From the NCBI GenBank assembly GCA_017427065.1, contig JAFRTL010000017.1, positions 1 to 64,000 of the forward strand: a stretch of 64,000 bases of DNA. Direction: 5' to 3'. The DNA comes from Bacteroidaceae bacterium (lineage in GTDB: Bacteria; Bacteroidota; Bacteroidia; Bacteroidales; Bacteroidaceae). The translations under genes were made by a program, and so were the position numbers. Numbering within the stretch: position 1 is the first letter of the stretch; each line of letters opens with the position of its first letter. A model generated the notes under the pieces. The model did no database searches, was not told the origin of the DNA, and saw nothing but the letters and a program-made list of their open reading frames with translations. Positions 8,685 to 18,045 of the stretch are shown piece after piece.

Positions 8685-9982
8685 TGGATAAGAAAAGATC
8701 GTATGCCTATCTGTGGCCGTTTATCTTGGTCACTTGCTGCTTCGCGTTGTGGGGCTTTGCCAACGATGTGACTAATCCTATGGTGAAGTCGTTTTCTCGT
8801 ATCTTCCGCATGAGTGTCACCGATGGGGCCTTGGTACAAGTGGCCTTCTATGGCGGCTATTTCGCCATGGCGTTTCCGGCTGCTATGTTCATCAGAAAGT
8901 ACAGCTACAAGTCGGGCCTTCTTATCGGATTGGCGCTCTATGCCATTGGCGCACTGATGTTTATCCCTGCGGCTGGAACGGGGAACTATTATCCGTTTCT
9001 GATGGCCTATTTCATCCTTACGTGCGGATTGTCGTTTTTAGAGACCAGTGCCAATCCGTTTATCTTGAGTTTGGGAGATAAAGCCACGGCTACCCGACGA
9101 CTTAATCTGGCGCAATCGTTCAATCCTATCGGCTCGTTGGCGGGCATGTGGGTGGCCATGACTTTCGTACAGTCGCGCATGAATCCGTTGGGCACTGCCG
9201 AGCGTGCTTTGTTGCCTGATGCAGAGTTTGAAGCCCTCAAGGCTGCGGATTTAGCGGTAGTGGTGAAGCCCTACGTGGGCATAGGCCTTGTGATACTGGT
9301 ACTCTTGGTGCTGATGTTTTTTACCAAGATGCCAAAGGCCGTGAAGGGAGAGATGCACGATTTGAGGCTTCGTGCTACTTTAGGCCGACTTTGGCGCAAT
9401 GCAACTTATCGCTATGGCGTGGTGGCGCAATTCTTTTATATAGGTGCACAGATCACGTGCTGGACGTTCATCATCCAGTATGGCACACAGGTATTCATGG
9501 CCGATGGGATGGGCGAGCAAGCGGCTGAGATTGCGTCTCAGCGACTGAATATCATCGCTATGGTGCTGTTCTGTGCCTCGAGGTTTGTCTGCACATGGCT
9601 GATGAAATACATCCGTCCTGTCAGGTTGCTGACTGTCTTTGCGGCTATCGGAGCCCTGTTGTTACTGGTAGTCATGCTGGTAGGCGGGCGTATTGGACTT
9701 TATAGTTTGGTGGGTGTCAGTGCGTTTATGTCGCTCATGTTCCCTACCATCTACGGACTTGCCCTTGGCCATGTGGGAGATGATACGGAGATCGGCTCTG
9801 CCGGACTTATCATGGCGATTCTGGGTGGTTCGCTGCTTCCGCCGCTACAGGCACTCATCATCGATGGCGGTCACATGGAACTCTCGTTCATCGTGCCGTT
9901 TGTTTGCTTTATAGTCGTATGGATTTATGCTTTAATCGTTGGTAAGAATGAAAAGATATTGCAGAACACTGGAGTTGCGTGA
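8681..9982 (+). CDS. fucP: L-fucose:proton symporter-like MFS permease
   Basis: A 433-residue 12-TM major facilitator of the FucP family, which imports L-fucose with a proton. FALWGFANDVTNPMV near the N-terminus and TCGLSFLETSANPFIL in TM4 keep the Asp and Glu known to be essential in E. coli FucP, and ATRRLNLAQSFNPIGSLAGM follows as in FucP. The ATG at 8681 overlaps the stop of the upstream gene (ATGA), indicating coupled translation; a second ATG follows at 8684. Related sugars such as galactose or rhamnose cannot be excluded as substrate. Confidence 0.82.
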   Translation: MMDKKRSYAYLWPFILVTCCFALWGFANDVTNPMVKSFSRIFRMSVTDGALVQVAFYGGYFAMAFPAAMFIRKYSYKSGLLIGLALYAIGALMFIPAAGTGNYYPFLMAYFILTCGLSFLETSANPFILSLGDKATATRRLNLAQSFNPIGSLAGMWVAMTFVQSRMNPLGTAERALLPDAEFEALKAADLAVVVKPYVGIGLVILVLLVLMFFTKMPKAVKGEMHDLRLRATLGRLWRNATYRYGVVAQFFYIGAQITCWTFIIQYGTQVFMADGMGEQAAEIASQRLNIIAMVLFCASRFVCTWLMKYIRPVRLLTVFAAIGALLLLVVMLVGGRIGLYSLVGVSAFMSLMFPTIYGLALGHVGDDTEIGSAGLIMAILGGSLLPPLQALIIDGGHMELSFIVPFVCFIVVWIYALIVGKNEKILQNTGVA

Positions 9983-10280
9983 CGATCCGGAGATGATAGC
10001 ACGCTATGAGGAGGCTCATGCCAACATCTGGCCGGAGATCCGTGAGGGGATTCTCTCCGTGGGCATTCTCGACATGCAGATTTATCGCTACGGCACGCGA
10101 TTGTTCATGATCATGGATACAGTGGATGATTTCGATTTTGAGAAGGACAATGAGCGTCTCTCCAAACTTCCTCGACAAGCAGAATGGGAGGCCTACGTGG
10201 CACAGATGCAAGGCTGTGATCCCAATGCCCCATCTACCGACAAGTGGCACCTGATGGATAAGATTTTCTCACTGGTGTAA
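9948..10280 (+). CDS. L-rhamnose/L-fucose mutarotase family protein (DUF718)
   Basis: A 110-residue cytoplasmic protein of the RhaM/DUF718 family, which interconverts anomers of 6-deoxyhexoses before isomerisation. The motif EEAHANIWPEI matches the RhaM segment with the catalytic His, and the later IYRYGTRLFMIM matches its beta strand. It overlaps the permease gene by 35 nt. In Bacteroides a gene of this family sits in the fucose operon, so with the FucP-like neighbour a fucose role is favoured over rhamnose, but this is inference. Confidence 0.82.
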   Translation: MKRYCRTLELRDDPEMIARYEEAHANIWPEIREGILSVGILDMQIYRYGTRLFMIMDTVDDFDFEKDNERLSKLPRQAEWEAYVAQMQGCDPNAPSTDKWHLMDKIFSLV

Positions 10281-10300
10281 GTCCCAAGGAGACATAACAA

Positions 10301-10336
10301 TAAAAGATATCCCCGCGGGGATACCTTTTATTTTAT
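10301..10336. terminator. bidirectional terminator
   Basis: TAAAAGATATCCCC and GGGGATACCTTTTA form a near-perfect stem with U-tracts in both directions, between convergent genes ending at 10280 and 10351. Confidence 0.85.
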
Positions 10337-10350
10337 CAGCAAGTGGTTAA

Positions 10351-10938
10351 TCAGAGATTGAACTTATAGCCAATGGCTAATTGGAAAGTCAAGTTCTTGC
10401 TGTCGAGATAATCATCGTCGAAGATCTTGAGCAGACCAAAGTTGTAACGAGCATCGAGAACGAGGCGGCCAAAGTCGTATGAGATACCAGCTGGGATAGA
10501 GATGTCGAAGCTGTTCACATCATCCATGTTTACCTCTGCATGGTAATCACCCTTTGAACCAGAAATCTTAGAATTAACCTTGAATCCTGGCTGGATACCA
10601 GCCTTCAGTGCCAGACCCTTCCAAATGTAGATATTGGCAATGATAGGCACATTGATGTAGTCGATTTTGAACTTCACGTCAGCAGCATTGTTCAAATCGA
10701 GCTCAGCGCCTTGCTGTGAATACAACAGACCTCCTGCAATGCCAAGCATGTTGCTTACATAGTACTCTACTTCAGCACCGGCTACCATGCCTACGCGTGC
10801 TTTTGTGTCCTCAGTATTGTTGAAATCTGCAGCACTGAAACCAATGCGTGGTTGAATAGTTACTGTACCTGGTTCACGCTGAGCAAATGTGCTTACTGAT
10901 ACCATCATAACGATGGCGGCTAATAAAAATTTCTTCAT
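10351..10938 (-). CDS. outer-membrane beta-barrel protein (PorT-like)
   Basis: A 195-residue exported protein with signal peptide MKKFLLAAIVMMVSVSTFAQ and then beta strands ending in AIGYKFNL, as in small outer-membrane barrels. YYVSNMLGIAGGLLYSQQG and ALKAGIQPGFKVN are typical of the outer_membrane_beta-barrel families of Bacteroidota. The function is unknown. It ends at a bidirectional terminator shared with the sugar operon and is separated from glgB by 31 nt, so it may be read from the glgB transcript. Confidence 0.75.
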   Translation of the reverse strand: MKKFLLAAIVMMVSVSTFAQREPGTVTIQPRIGFSAADFNNTEDTKARVGMVAGAEVEYYVSNMLGIAGGLLYSQQGAELDLNNAADVKFKIDYINVPIIANIYIWKGLALKAGIQPGFKVNSKISGSKGDYHAEVNMDDVNSFDISIPAGISYDFGRLVLDARYNFGLLKIFDDDYLDSKNLTFQLAIGYKFNL

Positions 10939-10969
10939 AGTGTTTAAAATGTTAGTTAATTGAAAATTG

Positions 10970-12979
10970 TTAATTATCTTTCTTCTTCAGCACCACGGCA
11001 GAGCGGGCAGGGATGTAGATCTGCATCCAACCCTTATGGTCGCGTGCATAGAGTGGATCACTCTGTGAGAAGTGCTCCACGGTATCATCGGTGAGGCCAT
11101 GGCCACCGAAGGCCTTGTCATCGGTATTCAGCACCACTTCATAGCTGCCTTCAGGAACCAAAAATCCATAATCGGTGAAGGAGCGGGTAGGACTGAAGTT
11201 GAAGATGAACAGCAGGTCTCTACGCATGTATGCCAATACCTGATCGCCATCATTGTGCCAAATCTCCACCACCTTTGACTGCTGGATTTTCTTCACGCTC
11301 TTGATCACACGCAGCATGGCAGCATCAAAGTCGCCCAGATAGTGGTAGCAAAGGTTGTGGTTATCCACCAAATCCCACTGACGGCGGGCGTACTTATAGC
11401 TCCATCCATTACCTTCACGTGGGAAGTCGATCCATTCAGGATGCCCGAATTCATTACCCATGAAGTTCAGGTAGCCACCGTTGATGGTGCTGGCAGTCAG
11501 CAGACGAATCATCTTATGCAACGCGATACCACGCTCCACAGTGAAGTTCTCGTCACCCTTCTGGAAATGCCAGTACATATCAGCATCTATGAGACGGAAG
11601 ATGATGGTCTTATCGCCCACCAATGCCTGATCGTGACTCTCGGCGTAGGAGATGGTCTTCTCATCCTCACGACGGTTGGTCACTTCCCAGAACATAGAGC
11701 TAGGCTTCCAGTCCTCGTCCTTCTTTTCCTTGATGGTCTTAATCCAGTAGTCGGGCACATTCATCGCCATGCGGTAGTCGAATCCATAGCCACCATCCTC
11801 GAACTTAGCGGCCAATCCTGGCATACCGGAAACCTCCTCGGCGATAGTGATGGCACGTGGATTTACTTGGTGTATCAGTTTATTGGCCAACGTAAGGTAG
11901 CAGATGGCATTGTCGTCCTGATGACCATTGAAGTAATCCTGATAGCCCATGAATGCCTCTCCCAGACCATGGCTGTAGTAGAGCATAGATGTCACACCGT
12001 CGAAGCGGAAACCATCGAAGTGGAACTCCTCCAACCAATACTTACAGTTGGAAAGCAGGAAGTGCATCACGTCGTTCTTGCCATAGTCGAAGCACAGTGA
12101 ATCCCATGCGGGATGCTCATGGCGGTCGCCAGGATAGAAGAACTGATTCGGATCACCGGCAAAGTTGCCCAAACCCTCTACCTCGTTCTTCACGGCATGT
12201 GAGTGCACGATGTCCATGATCACTGTCAATCCCATCTGATGGGCAGTGTCTATGAGTTCCTTCAGCTCATCAGGCGTACCGAAGCGGGAAGACGGTGCAA
12301 AGAAACTACTCACATGATAGCCGAAGCTTCCATAGTAAGGATGCTCCTGGATGGCCATGATCTGGATGCAGTTGTACCCATCTTTTACGATGCGTGGCAG
12401 GATCTTCTCTTGGAACTCACGGTAAGAGCCCACTTTCTCCTCATCCTGAGCCATACCGATGTGGCACTCATAGATCAGCAGCGGATCGGTGCAAGGCTTG
12501 AAGGTACGTTTCTTGAACTTATAAGGCTGTTCTGGCGCCCAAACCTGAGCGCTGAAAATCTTGGTATTGTCATCCTGCACCACGCGTGTACACCATGCAG
12601 GGATACGTTCCCCTTCGCCACCTTCCCAGTGGATGCGAAGTTTATAGAGATCGCCATGATGCAGCGCCTTGGCAGGAAGCTTCAGTTCCCAGTTGCCGTT
12701 CTTCAGCGGCTTCATGCGGTACTTCGGTTCCTCTTTCCAGTCGTTGAACGTACCGATTATGTAAATTTCCGTGGCATTAGGTGCCCATTCGCGCAGCACC
12801 CATCCCTTCTCCGTTTGGTGAAGGCCAAAGTAGAGGTGTCCTGTAGCAAAGTCGCTAAGGCTGATTTTCCCATTACGCGTCAGCTCCTTTTCCTTCTCAA
12901 TGACATGTTGATGTCGTCCGTTGATGGCATCAGCAAAAGGCTCCAGCCACTTGTCATTCTTAATCAGTTTCAGTGTCAT
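10970..12979 (-). CDS. glgB: 1,4-alpha-glucan branching enzyme
   Basis: Introduces alpha-1,6 branches into glycogen in the cytoplasm. The 669-residue protein has an N-terminal CBM48 domain (FATGHLYFGLHQTEKGWVLREWAP..., residues about 40-130), a GH13 catalytic barrel and a C-terminal all-beta domain. GH13 motifs seen: DIVHSHAVKN (region I), FDGFRFDGVTSM with the nucleophile Asp (region II), TIAEEVSGMPG with the acid Glu (region III) and YAESHDQALVG (region IV). It is the shorter eukaryote-like form seen in Bacteroidota. No other glycogen gene is nearby. Confidence 0.93.
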   Translation of the reverse strand: MTLKLIKNDKWLEPFADAINGRHQHVIEKEKELTRNGKISLSDFATGHLYFGLHQTEKGWVLREWAPNATEIYIIGTFNDWKEEPKYRMKPLKNGNWELKLPAKALHHGDLYKLRIHWEGGEGERIPAWCTRVVQDDNTKIFSAQVWAPEQPYKFKKRTFKPCTDPLLIYECHIGMAQDEEKVGSYREFQEKILPRIVKDGYNCIQIMAIQEHPYYGSFGYHVSSFFAPSSRFGTPDELKELIDTAHQMGLTVIMDIVHSHAVKNEVEGLGNFAGDPNQFFYPGDRHEHPAWDSLCFDYGKNDVMHFLLSNCKYWLEEFHFDGFRFDGVTSMLYYSHGLGEAFMGYQDYFNGHQDDNAICYLTLANKLIHQVNPRAITIAEEVSGMPGLAAKFEDGGYGFDYRMAMNVPDYWIKTIKEKKDEDWKPSSMFWEVTNRREDEKTISYAESHDQALVGDKTIIFRLIDADMYWHFQKGDENFTVERGIALHKMIRLLTASTINGGYLNFMGNEFGHPEWIDFPREGNGWSYKYARRQWDLVDNHNLCYHYLGDFDAAMLRVIKSVKKIQQSKVVEIWHNDGDQVLAYMRRDLLFIFNFSPTRSFTDYGFLVPEGSYEVVLNTDDKAFGGHGLTDDTVEHFSQSDPLYARDHKGWMQIYIPARSAVVLKKKDN

Positions 12980-13029
12980 AATAATTATGAATTATGTATT
13001 ATTCAATGTTTAATGTTCAATGTTTAATG
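12980..13029. repeat. 14-bp tandem repeat before glgB
   Basis: TTCAATGTTTAATG occurs twice in tandem at 13002-13015 and 13016-13029, after ATTATGAATTATGTATTA. It is simple AT-rich sequence of unknown role. Confidence 0.6.
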
Positions 13030-13695
13030 TTAATCGAACTCGTCAATCGTATAATTCAAGAAGTCGTTATATGGCTTCATCCCTTCAAACACTTCCATGA
13101 TTTGATCAATAAATCCAGGAGTACTGAAGAAAGAGTCGGGTACGTTCTTCCATACCACATAATCTTTTGGCTTCAGATACTCCATGTAAGGATAGTCTTT
13201 CGGGAAATCCTTTGGAGCCGTCTTCAGACGTTCCATACCGATGGTTTGAAAATGCTTGCTGAAAGAAGGCGCGTTGACAATGCTCAGGAACTCATCAGTA
13301 TTATCAAAAATGGATTGACGGATACCCTTCAGCATGGCAGGCTCTGGACACCATCCACCTCCAGCCAACATACAAGCACCTGGCTCCAGATGCACGTAAT
13401 AACCGCAATGCAGCGATTTCTTTCCTTTAGGGTTGATAAAACCGCCTATGTGTGTCTTATAGGGAGTTTTATCCTTTGTAAAACGCAAATCACGATAAAT
13501 GCGGTACATGCAGTCCTTGGGCTCAAAGTTGCTTACGCCTGGTTCAAAAAAGGATACACGAGCGATCAAGATGGTCATAAGTTGCTCGAATTCCTCGATG
13601 GCTTTTTCATAATCGTCATGATGTGCTTTGAACCATTCACGGTTATTGTTGGCTGCCAGTTTCTTTAAAAACTGGAAGATGATTTCCAAGTTCAT
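13030..13695 (-). CDS. DUF2461 family protein
   Basis: A 221-residue cytoplasmic protein. The segments FLKKLAANNNREWFKAHHDDYEKA, PKDCMYRIYRDLRFTKDKTPYKTHIGG and GYYVHLEPGACMLAGGGWCPEP are the conserved blocks of DUF2461 (TIGR02453), a family of unknown function found in many bacteria and fungi. A minus-strand -7 element (TATCTTCG, 13725-13718) precedes the start by about 22 nt. It is divergent from ftsK. No activity can be assigned. Confidence 0.85.
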   Translation of the reverse strand: MNLEIIFQFLKKLAANNNREWFKAHHDDYEKAIEEFEQLMTILIARVSFFEPGVSNFEPKDCMYRIYRDLRFTKDKTPYKTHIGGFINPKGKKSLHCGYYVHLEPGACMLAGGGWCPEPAMLKGIRQSIFDNTDEFLSIVNAPSFSKHFQTIGMERLKTAPKDFPKDYPYMEYLKPKDYVVWKNVPDSFFSTPGFIDQIMEVFEGMKPYNDFLNYTIDEFD

Positions 13696-13748
13696 GATTG
13701 TTTAACATTAATTTCTGCGAAGATAGGAAAAAAAACACAAAGTTTCAC

Positions 13749-13756
13749 TATCTTTG
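13749..13756 (+). promoter_or_regulatory. ftsK promoter, -7 box
   Basis: TATCTTTG matches the -7 consensus 29 nt before the ftsK start; no good TTTG is seen at the -33 distance. Confidence 0.55.
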
Positions 13757-13785
13757 CATCACTTTAATTCAAACTAAAGAAAATA

Positions 13786-16182
13786 ATGGCTAAGACTACA
13801 AAAGATAATAGTAAGAAACCAGTGCAAGAACCCAGCACTTCATTTTTTAGGGGAACAAAGGAGTTCTTCAAGAGTGATGGGTTGCATTTTTTCATTGGAT
13901 TGGTGTTCGTGGTATTGGCGTTCTACCTGCTTGTGACATTCACATCCTATTTTTTCAATGGGGCTGCTGATCAGAGTTTAGTAGAGAATGCTACTGCGGA
14001 AGAACTGGCCTCAGTGGACAATGGTATACAGAATGATGGAGGTTCGGTAGGAGCACGTGTATCACACTATTTCATCAACAATCTCTTCGGTGTGCCTGCT
14101 TATTTCATCGTGATTTTCCTTATGGTGGCAGGACTGAAGCTGATGCGTGTGCGTAAGTTCCGCTTGTGGAAATGGTTCATCTTCTGCATGTTGTTCATGT
14201 ACTGGGGATCCGTCTTCTTGAGTTTCGTGTTCCAACACATCTATCAGGATTCCTTCTTCTATTTAGGAGGTTTACATGGCTATAATGTTTCCCGATGGTT
14301 GGAATCACAAGTTGGGGCCACGGGTGTGTTCCTCTTGTTGTTGCTCACTGCCCTTTGCTTCCTGATCTATTTCAGTTCCAAGACAGTCATCTATCTGCGG
14401 AAGTTGTTTACACTTAGTTTCCTGAAGCGTCAGAAGAAAGAAGAACTGAAAGAAGAGGTCTCAGAAGAAGAAATAGAAGCTGAAGAAGAGAAAGAGAATG
14501 TATTCGACCTTCCATTGGAGAAAACGCCAACTGCCAAAGTAGAGAAAGTGGCAGATGACATGTATATGACAGTGCAGGAGAACGTGAAGGATGATACGAA
14601 AGCGGATGACTCCAAAGATCTCGACTTCATAGTGGAAAAGGCACCTGATACGGAAGAGGCAGATCCTTCGAAGCAAGAGCCCTACGATCCTCGTCTGGAT
14701 TTACAGTACTATAAGTTCCCAACAGTGGACTTGCTGAAACAATACGATGATGAAGGACCTTCCATCGACATGGATGAGCAGAATGCCAATAAGGACAGGA
14801 TCGTGAATACGTTGCACAGCTTTGGTGTGGAAATCAGCAGCATTAAGGCCACGGTGGGTCCTACTGTAACACTCTATGAGATCACGCCTGCACAAGGAGT
14901 GCGTATCAATAAGATACGCAACCTTGAAGATGATATTGCCTTAAGCCTTTCTGCACTCGGTGTGCGTATCATAGCGCCTATTCCTGGAAAGGGTACCATC
15001 GGTATTGAGGTGCCTAACGAGAAGAAAAATATCGTCTCAGGACAGAGTGTCATTGGCAGTAAGAAGTTCCAGGAATCGAAAATGGAACTTCCTTGTGCCC
15101 TTGGTAAGACCATCAGCAATGAGGTCTTCATGGTTGATCTTGCCAAGATGCCACACGTGCTGGTTGCTGGTGCTACCGGACAAGGTAAGTCGGTGGGTCT
15201 GAATGCCATGATCACGTCATTGCTCTATAAGAAACATCCTGCAGAGTTGAAGTTTGTGCTCGTGGATCCTAAGAAATTGGAATTCAGTATCTATTCAGCC
15301 ATAGAGAACCATTTCCTCGCAGAGCTGCCTGATAGTACAGAGCCTATTGTGACGGATGTGACGAAGGTGGTACAGACCTTAAACTCCGTGTGCAAAGAGA
15401 TGGATACGCGTTATGACTTAATGAAACTGGCTGGTGTGCGTAACATCAAGGAGTATAATGAGAAGTTTATCAACCGTCGCTTGAATCCTGAGAAGGGACA
15501 TCGCTACATGCCTTACATCGTGGTGGTGATCGATGAGTTTGGCGACCTTATTATGACGGCAGGACGAGAGGTGGAGCTTCCTATTGCCCGTATCGCACAG
15601 TTGGCTCGTGCGGCAGGTATTCACATGATCATCGCTACACAGCGACCTACGACCAACATTATCACGGGTACTATCAAAGCCAACTTCCCTGCACGTATTG
15701 CTTTCCGTGTGGCTTCCATGATCGACTCTCGCACCATCTTGGATCGTCCAGGAGCCAATCAGTTGATCGGTCGTGGTGACATGCTCTTCCTGCAAGGCTC
15801 TGATCCGGTGCGTGTGCAGTGTGCGTTTATTGATACTCCAGAGGTCAGCGATATCTGCAACTTTATCGCTAAGCAGCAGGGCTATACCTCTCCGTTCTAT
15901 CTGCCAGAACCCGATCAGCCAGATACAGATGGTCCTGCAGATGTGGATATGGAGCGTTTGGATCCTCTTTTTGAGGATGCAGCTCGTCTCATTGTGGTAC
16001 ATCAGCAAGGCTCTACGTCACTGATCCAGCGTAAGTTTGCCATTGGTTACAACCGTGCTGGGCGTCTGATGGATCAGTTGGAAAAGGCTGGCATCGTGGG
16101 AGCTGCACAAGGTTCTAAGCCGCGTGATGTCCTTATCTCCGATGAGATGTCTTTGGAAAATGTATTGGCTCAATTAAAATAG
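13786..16182 (+). CDS. ftsK: FtsK/SpoIIIE DNA translocase
   Basis: Septal DNA pump that clears and aligns chromosome termini during division. The 798-residue protein has a four-segment membrane domain in residues 30-210, a charged Glu/Lys-rich linker (about 211-300) and a RecA-type motor. Walker A is GATGQGKS at about 462-469, Walker B is VVVIDEFGDL, and the TQRPTTNIITG segment is typical. The C-terminal gamma winged helix that reads orienting sequences is present (FAIGYNRAGRLMDQLEKAG). It is followed after 7 nt by the LolA-like gene, and then by trxB. Confidence 0.95.
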   Translation: MAKTTKDNSKKPVQEPSTSFFRGTKEFFKSDGLHFFIGLVFVVLAFYLLVTFTSYFFNGAADQSLVENATAEELASVDNGIQNDGGSVGARVSHYFINNLFGVPAYFIVIFLMVAGLKLMRVRKFRLWKWFIFCMLFMYWGSVFLSFVFQHIYQDSFFYLGGLHGYNVSRWLESQVGATGVFLLLLLTALCFLIYFSSKTVIYLRKLFTLSFLKRQKKEELKEEVSEEEIEAEEEKENVFDLPLEKTPTAKVEKVADDMYMTVQENVKDDTKADDSKDLDFIVEKAPDTEEADPSKQEPYDPRLDLQYYKFPTVDLLKQYDDEGPSIDMDEQNANKDRIVNTLHSFGVEISSIKATVGPTVTLYEITPAQGVRINKIRNLEDDIALSLSALGVRIIAPIPGKGTIGIEVPNEKKNIVSGQSVIGSKKFQESKMELPCALGKTISNEVFMVDLAKMPHVLVAGATGQGKSVGLNAMITSLLYKKHPAELKFVLVDPKKLEFSIYSAIENHFLAELPDSTEPIVTDVTKVVQTLNSVCKEMDTRYDLMKLAGVRNIKEYNEKFINRRLNPEKGHRYMPYIVVVIDEFGDLIMTAGREVELPIARIAQLARAAGIHMIIATQRPTTNIITGTIKANFPARIAFRVASMIDSRTILDRPGANQLIGRGDMLFLQGSDPVRVQCAFIDTPEVSDICNFIAKQQGYTSPFYLPEPDQPDTDGPADVDMERLDPLFEDAARLIVVHQQGSTSLIQRKFAIGYNRAGRLMDQLEKAGIVGAAQGSKPRDVLISDEMSLENVLAQLK

Positions 16183-16189
16183 AAGTGTT

Positions 16190-16801
16190 ATGAAACGATT
16201 ATTTTGGACAATATGCCTGTTGCTCCCTCTATCACTGTGGGCGCAGGAAGACGCTTCTGTCATGCTGGAGCGTACAGCTGAGGCCATTCGTTCCTCACAA
16301 GGAATAAAGGCCACTTTCACCATTCAGGTGGAGGATGTAGAGACTTTGGGAACCATCTATCTGAAAGGTTCCAAGTTCAAATTGGAAACCGAAGATGTCA
16401 CCACTTGGTTCGATGGTAAAACCCAATGGACGCTGGTGGAACCTACCGAAGAAGTGAATATTTCAGAGCCTACAGCCGAGGAATTACAGAGCATCAATCC
16501 CTACGCATGGCTGTCACTCTATAAAGAAGGGTATAATGTGAAATATGGTGGTGGTGCCAATGAAGGCGAGCGCTCAATCATTATGACCACTTCCGTATCG
16601 CGCTTGGATATGCAGTGCATCGTGCTTACCATCAATGAACGTACCTTAGCACCCGTACGTCTGAGTATGGCGGGTAGGGGAGGCAGTGATGTGGCTGTGA
16701 TATTCATCAACTCCTACGATGATAAGCAGCACTATGCTGACGAGATGTTTACCTATCCCGCAGAGAAGTATCCCAATGTGGAGGTAGTGGACTTAAGATA
16801 A
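16190..16801 (+). CDS. LolA-like outer-membrane lipoprotein carrier
   Basis: A 203-residue periplasmic protein with signal peptide MKRLFWTICLLLPLSLWAQ. The pattern of a half barrel follows (GIKATFTIQVEDVETLGTIYLKGSKFKLETEDVTTWFDGKTQWTLV read in pieces), the FDGKTQW box being typical of LolA/LolA-like proteins, which carry lipoproteins from the inner to the outer membrane. It lies 7 nt after ftsK, an arrangement common in Bacteroidota. It might instead be one of the looser LolA-like relatives; true LolA activity is inferred. Confidence 0.8.
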   Translation: MKRLFWTICLLLPLSLWAQEDASVMLERTAEAIRSSQGIKATFTIQVEDVETLGTIYLKGSKFKLETEDVTTWFDGKTQWTLVEPTEEVNISEPTAEELQSINPYAWLSLYKEGYNVKYGGGANEGERSIIMTTSVSRLDMQCIVLTINERTLAPVRLSMAGRGGSDVAVIFINSYDDKQHYADEMFTYPAEKYPNVEVVDLR

Positions 16802-16828
16802 TTGACAATTAATAATTCGTAAAATACC

Positions 16829-17764
16829 ATGGAGACAGAAAAAGTAAGATTGCTTATTATCGGTTCTGGCCCTGCTGGATATACCGCAGCTATTTATGCC
16901 GGACGAGCCAACCTTAGTCCTGTGCTTTATTCAGGATTGCAACCAGGTGGACAGCTCACCACAACTACCATCGTGGAGAATTTCCCTGGACATCCACAGG
17001 GAATAGATGCCAACCAACTGATGGAGGACATGCGTCAGCAGGCAGTCAACTTTGGTGCAGATATTCGCAACGGTGTGGCTACGAAGGCAGACCTCAGTGC
17101 CCGTCCGTTTAAGATCACCATCGATGATGAGAAACTCATAGAGGCCGATGCTTTGATTATCGCTACAGGAGCGGCAGCTCGTTATCTGGGATTGGAAGAT
17201 GAGAAGAAATATGCAGGCATGGGTGTGAGTGCATGCGCCACTTGCGATGGCTTTTTCTATCGTAAGAAAGTGGTGGCTGTAGTAGGTGGTGGTGATACTG
17301 CTTGCGAAGAAGCTACCTATTTGGCAAGTTTGGCAAAGAAGGTCTATCTCATCGTGCGAAAACCATTCCTGCGTGCTTCGAAGATCATGCAAGAGCGTGT
17401 GATGCTGAATGAGAAGATCGAGGTGCTTTTCGAGCACAATGCCGAAGGTCTCTATGGTGATAACGGTGTAGAAGGCGTTCATCTCGTTAAACGTTTAGGA
17501 GAGTCCGATGAGAGTCATTACGACCTTCCTATCGATGGCTTCTTCCTAGCCATTGGTCATAAGCCAAGTTCCGACATCTTCAAAGATTACTTAGAGGTAG
17601 ATAAGGCTGGTTATATTGTGACCGAAGGTGCTACGCCACGTACCAATATCCCTGGCGTATTTGCCGCAGGTGATGTGGCAGATCCTCACTATCGTCAAGC
17701 TATCACTGCTGCCGCTAGTGGTTGTAAGGCTGCTATAGAAGCAGAGCGCTTTCTTATGAAGTAG
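16829..17764 (+). CDS. trxB: thioredoxin-disulfide reductase
   Basis: FAD enzyme that reduces thioredoxin with NADPH in the cytoplasm. The 311-residue length is typical. Seen: the FAD-binding GSGPAGYTAAIYAGRA at about residue 12, the redox-active C136-A-T-C139, the NADPH-binding GGGDTACEEA and the C-terminal GVFAAGDVADPHYRQAITAAASG. It is the last gene of the ftsK-lolA-like-trxB run, 27 nt after its neighbour, and its stop codon is inside the stem of a terminator. Confidence 0.96.
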   Translation: METEKVRLLIIGSGPAGYTAAIYAGRANLSPVLYSGLQPGGQLTTTTIVENFPGHPQGIDANQLMEDMRQQAVNFGADIRNGVATKADLSARPFKITIDDEKLIEADALIIATGAAARYLGLEDEKKYAGMGVSACATCDGFFYRKKVVAVVGGGDTACEEATYLASLAKKVYLIVRKPFLRASKIMQERVMLNEKIEVLFEHNAEGLYGDNGVEGVHLVKRLGESDESHYDLPIDGFFLAIGHKPSSDIFKDYLEVDKAGYIVTEGATPRTNIPGVFAAGDVADPHYRQAITAAASGCKAAIEAERFLMK

Positions 17765-17795
17765 AAGCGCTCTACTTCTTGTTTTTTTTCTTTTT
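17758..17795 (+). terminator. trxB intrinsic terminator
   Basis: GAAGTAGA (17758-17765), a 5-nt loop, TCTACTTC (17771-17778), then a long T-tract. The stem contains the trxB stop codon. Confidence 0.85.
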
Positions 17796-17817
17796 CGCCT
17801 TGTCAGCGGGGGGCATT

Positions 17818-18032
17818 CATTTCTTTTGCTCGTGCAAAAGAAACGAACCAAAGAAAACACGCCGACTGCACTTCCGCAGCTAAAAATCAGGGGCTTTTAC
17901 CTAAGCGCCGCAAGACATCTCCTTCGGAGATTTTGCGGTGCGGCGCTTTTAACGGTAAAAACCCCTGATTTTCTTTACGCTGCTCCAGTGAGGTCGGAAT
18001 CCTATTTGCAACATCGCTTTGCTCGTTGCTAG
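17818..18032 (+). repeat. hairpin repeat element, type 1, copy A
   Basis: A roughly 215-nt non-coding unit. It begins with the palindrome CTTTTGCTCGTGCAAAAG and continues through CACTTCCGCAGC. A long stem follows (ATCAGGGG...TTTTACC with GGTAAAA..CCCCTGAT), then an apical stem GCGCCGC...GCGGCGC capped by CTCCTTCGGAG. It ends in CCAGTGAGGTCGGA and CAACATCGCT. It matches copy D at 24880-25081 in reverse orientation and is an architectural relative of copies B and C. Confidence 0.85.
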
Positions 18033-18045
18033 AAAAACAAGTTAT

